Below, piece by piece: positions 35,090-43,274 of a stretch of 64,000 nt of DNA. The notes under the pieces are model-generated. The model was not told where the DNA came from, made no database searches, and saw only the letters and a list, made by a program, of their open reading frames with translations. Source of the DNA: a bacterium (GTDB lineage Bacteria > Planctomycetota > UBA1135 > UBA2386); NCBI GenBank assembly GCA_024743115.1, contig JANSXC010000004.1, forward strand, positions 1 to 64,000, given 5' to 3'. Numbering within the stretch: position 1 is the first letter of the stretch; every line of letters begins with the position of its first letter. Position numbers and translations under genes: made by a program.

Positions 35090-35503
35090 CTACGTCCGCG
35101 GAGCCCGAGCCTGCTTGAGCCAGTCGGAGATCGCGTCCTGGTGCTCTTCGGGGAGTAGGTTCCGGAGCAGGATCTCCGCCGTCTGTCGCTGCTCGGTGAG
35201 CAGGTCGCGCTCTAGCGATTCGATCTTGGCCGCAAGCGCATCGATGCTCGGGATGACGATTTCCGTGATCGCGCGTTCAAGCGTTTCGAGGCGCTCGGGT
35301 CCCTTCCCTGCTCCGTCCTCCGAATGCTTTAGCAGTTGCTGCAAGGCTTCTTCCACCCGCTTACTGCTCTCGGTTGGAGCCGCCATGAGCTGGGCGCGAA
35401 GCACTTCGGACACACTCGAGTGAGATAGCTTCGCGCGCTCCTTTAGGTCGTTGACCATCTCGGCAGGCAGCCGGACGCTCACTCGTTCTTGGACCTTCGC
35501 CAC
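35090..35503 (-). CDS. Ribbon-helix-helix accessory protein of mobilisation
   Basis: I place the start at the GTG 35503, because AAGGAGGGC lies directly upstream; this gives 137 residues. The N-terminus (VQERVSVRLPAEMVNDLKER, then AKLSHSSVSEVLRAQL) is a ribbon-helix-helix DNA-binding fold. The C-terminal two thirds are a coiled coil (LAAKIESLERDLLTEQRQ). Such proteins bind oriT and help the relaxase, or repress the mob operon. Its position 61 bp after the relaxase stop, in the same direction, supports that. Confidence 0.7.
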   Translation of the reverse strand: MAKVQERVSVRLPAEMVNDLKERAKLSHSSVSEVLRAQLMAAPTESSKRVEEALQQLLKHSEDGAGKGPERLETLERAITEIVIPSIDALAAKIESLERDLLTEQRQTAEILLRNLLPEEHQDAISDWLKQARAPRT

Positions 35504-35564
35504 GACGCCCTCCTTAGCACTCACGGGTATCGGTTTGCAAGTCGGGTGCGGCAGTGAAGCGCTG

Positions 35565-37295
35565 TCACATGTGGCAAACGATCGGATGCGCTTCGACCTC
35601 GGGCTCGTTGTCTGTTGGTGGCGGCGTCGAGCGGGTCTCGAGGCGTTCATGGTCATCGATCGCGAGTGTCTGTCTGGGCGTGCCGGCGATGACGATTCTT
35701 GCGCCGTGGCGTCTCGCCGCAGCCAGGATCGCATCCACCTGTTCGCTGAGGAGATTGTCTGCCTCGATCACGACGAGTGTTTTCCGGTCGAGGAACTGCC
35801 ATCCAAAGAGAGGTCGGTTAACAACGATTCGGCGAAGCGGGGCGAGCTTGTTCGGGCGGTAGATGGCCGAGCGGAGGCCGCCGTGGCGACGTTTCCTCCC
35901 ATTGGAGTCACTGATCACCTCGCCTGTGAGGTTGAAGCGGAGAGCTTGAGCGAGGCCTCGCCTGGGCAAGAGACGATCTACTACCACGTGACCCGACCAG
36001 GCCCGCACTCCGAGTCGATAGAGCGCTCGGGCGCGAGCTGCCGAAGTCACCACGTAGCAACGGAGCGACGACTTCTTGTGGATACTTGAGAGGGCCCGCA
36101 GTTGCTGGTCTGTCAGTGCGCGCGGGATCTCCGTCCTTCCGCGACCCAGCGCGATGCGCAGAACTCGGGACCGTTCGCAGGCGCTCATGCCTCTGAAGCG
36201 TAGCGACTCGAGCAGCGCGATCGGTGCCGACGGGAGTGCAGGCGTGAGCGCCTTGATGCCGGAGATTACTCTTCGAATCACGTTCTGTTCGCGACCGAGC
36301 GAGGCCACGTTGTTGGGCCTTCTTACCTCCGGCTTGGTCTTCGCTTTCTCGGAGTCACACTGCTCGGCCTTTTTGCGGCTCTGTGCCGGCTTGGGCTCAG
36401 GGCACGTGAGCGGCAACGTCTCGGGCAAGCGGCCAACAAGCTGCTTGTGCCACGCTGAGAAGAGTTCGCCGCTACTCAAGAGTTGCCTCTCCTTCCCCTT
36501 CCTCGTGGAGAGCGCCACGACCGCAGCCTCTTTCCCAGACGAGTAGCCAGCCTCCACGATCTGCCGACGCCGCGTCGATAGTTCAGCGATCAGGTCCGCA
36601 CCGACGCCTTCGATCTCCCAGAACGAGTGCTTGCCGGGGCGATTCCGAATGGCGACGCCGAGCTCGGTCAGGACCGAGTTGGCAAGCTCAAGTCGGTACT
36701 GGGCGCCGAGTTTGTGCTTCAGGCCACGGCGGAACAAGACCCGGCCGTCGAGAGCGCGATACCGACCGTCTGTTCCGCGGATCACGTTCGCCAGAACGTA
36801 GTGTGAGTGGACCGCTGGCTCGAGTTCACGGCTCAGCCAGTGGTCGAATCGCGCGAACGTGAGTCCGGTTCCGCGGATCTGCCCTACTCCCCCGTGACCG
36901 GTTCGTGCCACCGACGCAAGCTCTTCGAGCCGCGCGAGTGACGCTTCTGCTGCCCGGTGGTGAGCGTCAAGGATCCGTTCCCTGAGTTCGGGCGACGCGG
37001 CGAAGAACCAGATGCTGAGACTCTTCGGCATCGAGAAGCACAGATCGAAGCCGGGGCGACGCGCCCGAGCGCCGTGGAGCCAACCGGCGTTCTCGACTAG
37101 CCGAGCGCCATGTGCCGGATGGAACCCAGCGAGAAGTTGCGCGAAGTCCGCGGAGTTCACCCGGCCCGAGAGCCCGAGCAAAGGCGCCCCACTCCCGATC
37201 CACTCCCCCGGCTCGGTCCCCTCGTAGTAGCCGTCCTTCGCAAGCTCGGTGTAGTAGCCGATGTTCGCCGGAGAGACTTTGCCGATGGAGAGCAT
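35565..37295 (-). CDS. MobF-family (TrwC/TraI-type) relaxase with degenerate helicase half
   Basis: The protein is 576 residues from the ATG at 37295. The relaxase domain (1 to about 290) has ANIGYYTELAKDGYYEG, the GEWIGSGAPLLGLSG block, FDLCFSMPKSLSIWFFA and the metal-binding HSHYVLANVI (about 160-169, matching HxHxxxxN). It nicks oriT through an N-terminal tyrosine. The C-terminal half retains helicase remnants: ALTDQQLRAL, a Walker-B-like VVIEADNLL and GARIVIAGTPRQT. The Walker A loop (GxGKT) is missing, so ATP-driven unwinding is unlikely. It is the first gene of the leftward mobilisation operon. Confidence 0.82.
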   Translation of the reverse strand: MLSIGKVSPANIGYYTELAKDGYYEGTEPGEWIGSGAPLLGLSGRVNSADFAQLLAGFHPAHGARLVENAGWLHGARARRPGFDLCFSMPKSLSIWFFAASPELRERILDAHHRAAEASLARLEELASVARTGHGGVGQIRGTGLTFARFDHWLSRELEPAVHSHYVLANVIRGTDGRYRALDGRVLFRRGLKHKLGAQYRLELANSVLTELGVAIRNRPGKHSFWEIEGVGADLIAELSTRRRQIVEAGYSSGKEAAVVALSTRKGKERQLLSSGELFSAWHKQLVGRLPETLPLTCPEPKPAQSRKKAEQCDSEKAKTKPEVRRPNNVASLGREQNVIRRVISGIKALTPALPSAPIALLESLRFRGMSACERSRVLRIALGRGRTEIPRALTDQQLRALSSIHKKSSLRCYVVTSAARARALYRLGVRAWSGHVVVDRLLPRRGLAQALRFNLTGEVISDSNGRKRRHGGLRSAIYRPNKLAPLRRIVVNRPLFGWQFLDRKTLVVIEADNLLSEQVDAILAAARRHGARIVIAGTPRQTLAIDDHERLETRSTPPPTDNEPEVEAHPIVCHM

Positions 37296-37647
37296 GCTGA
37301 ACTTCGATGTCGCCGTGGCCGAAACGAGCGCCGCCCAACCCGCGGGCCCCGCTTTCGACACACCCCGATCTAGCACCAACCCACCCCCCAGCAACGCTCC
37401 ACACCTGTGCACCGCGCTGAATCGCGCGGTGCGGACAAGTTCGGTTGAGAAAGCCCTAAGTCGCCATTTCGGCTAGCGGGGACACGGTCGACAGGCCGTC
37501 TGACGACGGACGTCTGCGAGCTTGGAGGTCGTTGCAACGCAGGGTCTTACGGCGTCGACAAGTTCGGAGTTCGGGGCGGCTTCGGAAGCGGAACACGGGC
37601 GCCGTTTCTGCGATCTCACTTCATGGACCTCGGGCCTTGGCCCACCG
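37296..37647. other. Divergent intergenic region, candidate oriT
   Basis: The region separates the relaxase from a divergent HTH-like gene, the usual place for oriT. It contains a repeated ACAAGTTCGG (37434-37443 and 37558-37567) and a small hairpin CCGTC/GACGG (37496-37500 and 37505-37509). I cannot identify a nic site. Confidence 0.35.
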
Positions 37648-37989
37648 ATGACCGCCGTGAAGAACGAGCCTGACAACCAAGAGCTGCTAGGTGCAGACGA
37701 CCAGGATGGTCGCCTCGACCTCGTGCCGCTCGAGGACTTCGCGGGCGAACTCGGCGTAAGGCCGGAGATGCTCCGAAGGCTCTGGCTGAGTCAGGTCGGG
37801 GCGCCGCAGCTCTACCGGCTGAAGAGAGGCTTCTACCTCGTCTCGCGGCGCGAGGCTGTTCGTTTCATCGAGTCCCGAGCCGTGCCAACCGCCGAACAGC
37901 GGATGGCCGTGCGGTCCGTCATTCGGCGCGTGGCACTGGAGGGCTCGCGGGCGGGTCGGGCCGGCCCGAAGCGTGGAGGCCGTCGGTAG
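37648..37989 (+). CDS. Small HTH-like protein preceding the methyltransferase
   Basis: The protein is 113 residues from the ATG at 37648; an earlier in-frame ATG at 37522 would add an unnatural leader. Residues about 25-70 (LEDFAGELGVRPEMLRRLWL, YRLKRGFYLVSRREAVRFIE) have the look of an excisionase/MerR-type winged helix. The C-terminus is basic (RAGRAGPKRGGRR). Its stop abuts the methyltransferase ATG with no gap. It is possibly the element's regulator or excisionase. Confidence 0.5.
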   Translation: MTAVKNEPDNQELLGADDQDGRLDLVPLEDFAGELGVRPEMLRRLWLSQVGAPQLYRLKRGFYLVSRREAVRFIESRAVPTAEQRMAVRSVIRRVALEGSRAGRAGPKRGGRR

Positions 37990-38964
37990 ATGACTGGCTT
38001 CCTCGTTCACTTCGATGCCGCCCGGGCAGCGCTTGAGAGCGCTGTTCGCGTGGATGAGGTGAAGGCCATCCGCGATAAGGCTCAAGCGGCTCAGGCGTAC
38101 GCGAGGCAGGCGAAGCTCTCGCTCGTGATGCAGAACCAGTGCGCTGAGATTCGACTTCGCGCAGAGCGCAAGTTGGGGGAGCTTCTCAGCAAGACGATCC
38201 GGCACGAGGGTGGCCGCCCGAAACGGTCCCGGGCCGGGACCGTTTCCAAGGAGACTCTCGGCTCTCTTGGGGTCGGAAAGAACCAGAGCGCGCGTTGGCA
38301 GCGGGTTGCTGCAGTTCCCGAGAGAACGTTCAAGAGCTACCTGAGCAAGGCATTTGAGGATGGCGACGGCGAAGAGGTGACGACCGCTGGGCTATTGCGC
38401 TTTGCGGGCCGTCGAGCCGCGGTGTCGGCGATGGCGAGTTCGGAGACCTACGAGTGGTACACGCCAGGTAGGTATGTCCATGCGGCACGGTTTGCGATGG
38501 GGGGCATCGACCTGGATCCCGCGTCCTCCGCTGAGGCGAACAAGACCGTAAAGGCGGCGCGCTTCCTCTCGGTCGAAGAGGGTGGTCTTGAGCAGGTCTG
38601 GGCAGGTCGGGTGTGGCTCAACCCGCCCTACGGTCGCTCAGGCGACTCCGAGAGTAACCAGGCAGTGTGGTCCTCTTCGCTTGGCGACCGGGTCGATCGC
38701 CGTGAGGTTGACCAGGCGGTCCTGCTTGTGAACGCAGCGACGTCAGCCAAGTGGTTCCAACCGCTTTGGGAGCGGGTAATTTGTTTCGTAGATCACCGGA
38801 TTCGCTTCGAACGACCCGGAGGGGAGCCGGGTCCGCAGCCGACGCACGGCAATGTGTTCGTCTACTTTGGTGAGAAGGCGAGTTCCTTTGCAGAGCAGTT
38901 CTCGGAGTTCGGTCGGATCGTCAAGCCTGCCGCCGGGTGCTCGGTTGGGTTTCGTAAGGCCTAA
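37990..38964 (+). CDS. Phage-type DNA N6-adenine methyltransferase with ParB-like N-terminal region
   Basis: Residues about 145-320 match phage N6-adenine methyltransferases: SETYEWYTPGRYVHAARFAM, then GGIDLDPASS, GLEQVWAGRVWLNPPYG (catalytic NPPY at about 216) and LLVNAATSAKWF. The first 140 residues are helical, with ERKLGELLSKTIRHEGGRPK and LGVGKNQSARWQRVAAVPER, a segment often fused to such enzymes on mobile elements and resembling ParB-like DNA-binding parts. The predicted role is modification of element or host DNA; no cognate restriction enzyme is seen. Its end overlaps the convergent integrase gene by 4 bp. Confidence 0.85.
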   Translation: MTGFLVHFDAARAALESAVRVDEVKAIRDKAQAAQAYARQAKLSLVMQNQCAEIRLRAERKLGELLSKTIRHEGGRPKRSRAGTVSKETLGSLGVGKNQSARWQRVAAVPERTFKSYLSKAFEDGDGEEVTTAGLLRFAGRRAAVSAMASSETYEWYTPGRYVHAARFAMGGIDLDPASSAEANKTVKAARFLSVEEGGLEQVWAGRVWLNPPYGRSGDSESNQAVWSSSLGDRVDRREVDQAVLLVNAATSAKWFQPLWERVICFVDHRIRFERPGGEPGPQPTHGNVFVYFGEKASSFAEQFSEFGRIVKPAAGCSVGFRKA

Positions 38965-40073
38965 GCTGATGCTTCGCCTTCGCTTCTCAGTCGCTGACTA
39001 CGGCGTTCAGCTGCTGCACGCGCCAACTCCGGTTGCTCGCCCAGGTACTTCTGCGTAGTCGTGAGTTGGGAATGGCCCAGTTGAGACTGGATGGTTCGAA
39101 GGTCCGAGCCGTCCGCCATGTCTGTGGCAAACGTTCTTCTCAGTGCTCGGGCGCTGAATCCCGGCAGGTCGAGTTTCTTCGACCAGCGCTTGAGGATGGT
39201 GGAAAGCGAGGACGGCGCGATGATTGGCCCGTCTACTGCTCGCCCAAGCAGCCGGCGGACGATCGGCGCATCCTGTTCGTGGAACGCGACTCGTCGCACG
39301 CCTCCCCTCTTCCCCTGCACGCGGATGGCTCCGCCGCCGCGTTCTGTGTCGAACTCGACATCACCTTGTCGGAGACGCGAGAGTTCGAAGCTCCGTAGGC
39401 CCGTGACGGCGAGGAATACGATGAGGTCGGCGTGGAACTCAGCGGCCGGGTTCCCGGACTCACGAATCGATGCTTCCGCCTTGGCGATCTGGCGCATCGT
39501 GAAGAACGGTCGGTCTGGCTGCTTCTCTTCGGGCCAATCGACGCCGTGCGGGTCGGACTTGGTCCGCTTGCGGGCAGGGTTTCTGTCAGGAGGGAAGCCG
39601 CCGACGGCAAGGACTCGGTGCAGGACTCTGAGGTCTTGCCTGATCCCGTTCGCTCCGAGCTTATCGCGGGTGCGCCTGCTGCGGATGAGAGCTCGCACGT
39701 CGTCGGCCGTCACCTGAGCTACCAGGGCCTCAGGGTCGATGAAGTCGGACCAGATTCGAAAGCGGGTGCGGTAGCCGCGCGCGGTGACCTCTGAACCGTC
39801 CTCGTCGAGGAGCCTCTGAATGGTCTCCTCGAAGGCGTCGGCGATTGTCATCGCCTGGGCAGCGAGCGGTCGCGATTCGACCTCCTCACGGGTCTCGCGC
39901 ATCGCTTGAGAGGCGCGGAAGGCTTCCGCTTGAGTCGCGAAGGTCTTGCCCCAGACCAGGGCCCCCTTGACCTTGATCGCGGGCCGCCAGCCCCAGGCCT
40001 TCTCGCGCGCCATCCACCGGGGGTAGATATTGCAGTAGCAGGAGCGTCGCGTGGGCTTCGGCGGGCTTGGCAT
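38961..40073 (-). CDS. Tyrosine integrase next to tRNA-Phe
   Basis: This 370-residue integrase has an N-terminal arm-binding region (YCNIYPRWMAREKAWGWRPA) and a SAM-like core-binding domain. The catalytic motifs are TGLRSFELSRL (first Arg), ALRRTFATDMADG (Box II, with the usual His position replaced), LGHSQLTTTQKYL (His and the nucleophile Tyr) and a basic tail. The start lies 54 bp from the 3' end of the tRNA-Phe gene and transcription runs away from it. This is the standard layout of an island integrated into a tRNA 3' end. Confidence 0.9.
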   Translation of the reverse strand: MPSPPKPTRRSCYCNIYPRWMAREKAWGWRPAIKVKGALVWGKTFATQAEAFRASQAMRETREEVESRPLAAQAMTIADAFEETIQRLLDEDGSEVTARGYRTRFRIWSDFIDPEALVAQVTADDVRALIRSRRTRDKLGANGIRQDLRVLHRVLAVGGFPPDRNPARKRTKSDPHGVDWPEEKQPDRPFFTMRQIAKAEASIRESGNPAAEFHADLIVFLAVTGLRSFELSRLRQGDVEFDTERGGGAIRVQGKRGGVRRVAFHEQDAPIVRRLLGRAVDGPIIAPSSLSTILKRWSKKLDLPGFSARALRRTFATDMADGSDLRTIQSQLGHSQLTTTQKYLGEQPELARAAAERRSQRLRSEGEASA

Positions 40074-40126
40074 GGGCTCCAGGTTAGCCCTGGAGGTTAG
40101 CCTGATCCGCTAGATCGGCGCGAATG

Positions 40127-40202
40127 TGGTGGGCAGGGGCGGATTTGAACCGCCGACCCCAGCATTTTCAGTGCTGTGCTCTACCAACTGAGCTACCTGC
40201 CC
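40127..40202 (-). tRNA. tRNA-Phe (GAA), encoded CCA; integration site of the island
   Basis: Reading the minus strand from 40202 gives a complete cloverleaf: acceptor GGGCAGG/CCTGCCC, D-arm GCTC...GAGC, anticodon stem CAGCA/TGCTG around CTGAAAA (anticodon GAA) and T-arm GGCGGTTCAAATCCGCC. Discriminator A is followed by encoded CCA at 40129-40127. The gene is intact. I found no second copy of its 3' end inside the window, so the far attachment site lies outside or has decayed. Confidence 0.95.
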
Positions 40203-40322
40203 TGGGGTTCCGGCGCGGAGCCGGGCGGGGGACGGTAGCCGGGGTCGGGGCTCGGTTCAAGCCCGGAGCCGGTGCCGGAATCGGGGCCCTTTCGGCGGGG
40301 GTTCGGGTCGGCGGGAGGCCGG

Positions 40323-41168
40323 TCAGAGACCGGCTGTAGCGACCACGTGTTCCTGTTTGGAGACGACGGCGCCGGCCTTGTCCTCGACGGTGATGACGAA
40401 GGCGGCGGCCCGGCCGATGGCCAGCTTGGGGTCGATGCGAATGGTCTCGGTGGTCTGCGCGTTCTGGATGTCGAACAGGCCGCCGTCGACGGGCGCGCTG
40501 TCGGGGCGGTTCTTGTCGACGATCCAGAGCTGGAAGCGGTGCTCGGTGTCGAGTGGTGGCAGGCCGCGGAACGTGAGGAAGCCTTCCTGGCGGTCGTCGT
40601 TCCAGACGACGTCGCCTTCGACCTGGCCGCTCAGCGTGCTCGGGCCGCGGCTCCAGTCGAGGCTGCGGGTGGTGTCGAGGCGCAGCAGCTCGGCGCGCAG
40701 TTCGACGTTCACCTGGTGCGCGGGTGTCGTGCCCAGACCACCGGTGGCGCGGACACCGAACCAGACGAGTACGGTGGCGGCGATGCCGACGAAGAACATG
40801 AGCAGGCCGCTCGGGCCGGCCTTGCGGTTCCCTTCGTCCGTCGATGCTGGCGCAGGCGGAGTCGGCAGGATGCGTGGGCGAGGACGCTCTGGCCGGAGGG
40901 CCGGCGAATCGGCACTCGGTCGCCCGGCAAGTTCGGCGCAGTGTTGCAGGCCGGCCGCCGACAGACGGGCGAACAGCTGTTCGGGAACGGGCTCGGCCAC
41001 CTCGGGTGCAGCCACGACCATGGCGGCGGTGGCGAGTGCGGCGGCCTGCTCGAAGTCCTCGGCTTCACGGCCCGCCTGCGCCCTCGCGATGGCCGGGTCG
41101 TGGGCAAACACGACGGCTTCGGCGAGCTCTTCCCAGCGCTCGAAGGAGCGCTCGTTGGAGAACGTCAT
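40323..41168 (-). CDS. Anti-sigma factor, RskA type
   Basis: This 281-residue membrane protein has a helical N-terminal cytoplasmic domain (ERSFERWEELAEAVVFAHDP). A Pro-rich linker and one transmembrane helix follow (LLMFFVGIAATVLVWFGV, about 125-142). The extracytoplasmic C-terminal domain is typical of the RskA/anti-sigma-K family (FLTFRGLPPLDTEHRFQLWI, GGLFDI). It would bind and silence the ECF sigma factor whose gene ends inside its start (4-bp overlap). No ZAS-type HxxxCxxC motif is seen, so the stimulus is probably relayed through the outer domain. Confidence 0.85.
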   Translation of the reverse strand: MTFSNERSFERWEELAEAVVFAHDPAIARAQAGREAEDFEQAAALATAAMVVAAPEVAEPVPEQLFARLSAAGLQHCAELAGRPSADSPALRPERPRPRILPTPPAPASTDEGNRKAGPSGLLMFFVGIAATVLVWFGVRATGGLGTTPAHQVNVELRAELLRLDTTRSLDWSRGPSTLSGQVEGDVVWNDDRQEGFLTFRGLPPLDTEHRFQLWIVDKNRPDSAPVDGGLFDIQNAQTTETIRIDPKLAIGRAAAFVITVEDKAGAVVSKQEHVVATAGL

Positions 41169-41734
41169 CGGCTGCCCTCCTTCGCTGGTGCGGGTGGGGC
41201 CGGCGGCGCGTCGGCGCCGAGCATCTCGCGCAGGCGAATGAGGCCGCGGCGGGCGTGGCTCTTGACGGTGCCGAGCGGGATCCCGATCGCCGCCGAGATC
41301 TCCTGGTGCGTGCGGCCCTGCGTCAGCGCCATCCCGAGCACCTGCTGTTGCTCGGGCTTCAGCTGCGACAAGGCCTGCTGCGCGCGTTGCACTTCGTCGC
41401 CGAGTTCGGAGCGATTCTCTTCCGGGGCCGCGATGGTGGTCGCGTCCTCGAGCAGTGTCGGCGGCGGTCGCCGTCCTTGCTTGCGCGTGCGGTCGATCAG
41501 CCGCCGGCGAGCGATCGTCATCAAGAACGTCAGCTCGCTACCGGCGGCCGGGTCGTAGCGATCGGCGCTGCGCCAGACCTCGACGAAGATTTCCTGCGTC
41601 GCGTCCTCGGCGTCTTCGGCCGAGCTGCAGAAGCGTCGGGCCAGGCCCCAGACCGCGCCGCTGTAGCGCTTGAGGAACGCTTCTACCGCCGTCGGGTTGC
41701 CCGTGGCGACTTCTGTCAGCAGTGAATCGGTCAT
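41165..41734 (-). CDS. ECF RNA polymerase sigma factor
   Basis: The protein is 189 residues from the ATG at 41734; an ATG at 41752 is also possible. Region 2 (AEDAEDATQEIFVEVWRSAD, about 41-60) and region 4 (LKPEQQQVLGMALTQGRTHQ, then GIPLGTVKSHARRGLIRLRE) are complete. The SigK/RpoE-type pairing with a following RskA-type anti-sigma gene, overlapping by 4 bp, defines a two-gene signalling unit. Its likely targets are the FAS1, B12-sensor and lipid genes downstream; that link is inferred from position and from similar clusters in other bacteria. Confidence 0.9.
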   Translation of the reverse strand: MTDSLLTEVATGNPTAVEAFLKRYSGAVWGLARRFCSSAEDAEDATQEIFVEVWRSADRYDPAAGSELTFLMTIARRRLIDRTRKQGRRPPPTLLEDATTIAAPEENRSELGDEVQRAQQALSQLKPEQQQVLGMALTQGRTHQEISAAIGIPLGTVKSHARRGLIRLREMLGADAPPAPPAPAKEGSR

Positions 41735-41843
41735 GCGTTCACGAGAACGCATTACAGGCGCCAGGGCGCTCGACGACAAGGAGCGAACTGGCGCCATGAG
41801 CAGCGATCGTCGGGAAGTCTTCTGAAATCACCCGAAGGCAACT

Positions 41844-43157
41844 TCAGTCGTTGGTCGGGAGCAGGACCGTGTCGATCACGTGGATCACGCCGTTGCTCGC
41901 CGTGACGTCGGCCTTGATGACCTTCGCGTTGCCGACGTGCAGCGTCTTGCCGTCGAACTTCAGCCCGAGTGAGGCGCCGCTGAGCGTCTTGGCCTCCGAG
42001 AGCTTGATCGCCGTCGCCGACGGCACGGTGCCGGCCACGACGTGATACTTCAGGATGTCCTGGAGCTGCTGCTTGTTCTCTGGCTTCAGCAGGGTCGCGA
42101 TCGTGTCCTTGCCGAGCTTGGCGAACGCCGCGTCGGTGGGGGCAAAGATCGTGAACGGTCCACCCTTGCTCAGTGTGTCCGCGAGGCCGGCGGCCTTGGC
42201 GGCGGCGAGCAGCGTCGCGAACTGGCCGGCCGCGTTCGCGGCCTCGACCAGGTTCGGCGTCGCGGGCGGCAGCATCACCGTGTCGACGACGTGGATGACG
42301 CCGTTCTGGGCTTCGACGTCGGCCTTGATGACCTTCGCGCCGGCCACGCGCAGCGCCTTGCCGTCGAAGTTCACGGCGATCGTCTTGCCGCTGATCGCCT
42401 GCGCGGCCTTCAGCTTGACCGCGACGGGCGACATGACCTTCCCGGCCACGACGTGATACTTGAGGATGTCAGCGAGCTTCTGCTTGTTGGCTGGCTTCAG
42501 CAGGTCCGCGATCGTGTCCTTGCCGAGCTTGGCGAACGCCTCGTCGGTGGGGGCGAACACGGTGAACGGACCGCCGTTGCCGAGCGTGTCGGCGAGGCCC
42601 GCGGCCTTGGCGGCGGCGAGGAGCGTGCCGAACGACCCGGCCTTGGCGGCGACGTCGACGATGCTCGGGCCCGCGGGCGGGAGCATGACGGAGTCGATGA
42701 CGTGGATCACGCCGTTGCTCGCGTTGACGTCCGCGGTGACGACCTTGGCACCGGCGACCGTGAGGGTCTTGCCGTCGAAGCTGAGTGGCAACTTCTTGCC
42801 GCTCAGCGCGGTGGCGCTGTCGAGCTTGACGGCCGTGGGCGACATGACCTTCCCGGCCACGACGTGGTACTTGAGGATGTCAGCGAGCTTCTGCTTGTTG
42901 GCCGGCTTCAGCAGGTCAGCGATCGTGCTCTTGCCGAGTTTGGCGAATGCGGCATCGGTCGGCGCAAACACGGTGAACGGGCCCTTCCCCGATAGCGCGC
43001 CGGCGAGGTCGGCGGCCTTCGCGGCGGCCAGGAGGGTGTTGAACTGGCCGGCCTTCGCGGCGACCTGGACGATGTTGTCACCCGCGACGGTGGACTGGGC
43101 GAACGCGGGCGTGACAAGCGCGGTGGCCGCGACAATAGTAATGGCGAAACGGGTCAT
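41844..43157 (-). CDS. Exported protein of three FAS1 (fasciclin) domains
   Basis: This 437-residue protein has a signal peptide (ITIVAATALVTPAFA, residues 6-20). Three highly similar FAS1 domains follow, about 135 residues each, all showing GPFTVFAPTDAAFAKLGK, ILKYHVVAGKVMS and the closing VIHVIDSVMLPP motif. FAS1 domains mediate adhesion. Single-domain bacterial FAS1 genes often neighbour ECF-sigma/anti-sigma pairs, as here, while a triple repeat is less usual. The domains are so alike that recent tandem duplication is likely. It lies 110 bp downstream of the sigma-factor gene on the same strand-side cluster. Confidence 0.92.
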   Translation of the reverse strand: MTRFAITIVAATALVTPAFAQSTVAGDNIVQVAAKAGQFNTLLAAAKAADLAGALSGKGPFTVFAPTDAAFAKLGKSTIADLLKPANKQKLADILKYHVVAGKVMSPTAVKLDSATALSGKKLPLSFDGKTLTVAGAKVVTADVNASNGVIHVIDSVMLPPAGPSIVDVAAKAGSFGTLLAAAKAAGLADTLGNGGPFTVFAPTDEAFAKLGKDTIADLLKPANKQKLADILKYHVVAGKVMSPVAVKLKAAQAISGKTIAVNFDGKALRVAGAKVIKADVEAQNGVIHVVDTVMLPPATPNLVEAANAAGQFATLLAAAKAAGLADTLSKGGPFTIFAPTDAAFAKLGKDTIATLLKPENKQQLQDILKYHVVAGTVPSATAIKLSEAKTLSGASLGLKFDGKTLHVGNAKVIKADVTASNGVIHVIDTVLLPTND

Positions 43158-43274
43158 GAAAGGTCTCTCGAATGTCTTAGGTAGGCTTCGTTGGGCGACG
43201 CGCGATTGCGTCAGCCCTCAATTTCGCGCGCTCGTCGGGCGCGGATGCATGGTGGTTTCGAAACTGCGCACGCA

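Noticed and set aside
30404-40127. Self-transmissible conjugative element
   Set aside because: Relaxase and coupling protein are present, but no VirB4, VirB11, pilin or other channel gene is visible in the window.
42042-42995. 317-residue plus-strand frame opposite the FAS1 gene
   Set aside because: Composition is the antisense of the FAS1 repeats, and the FAS1 gene on the other strand is unmistakable.
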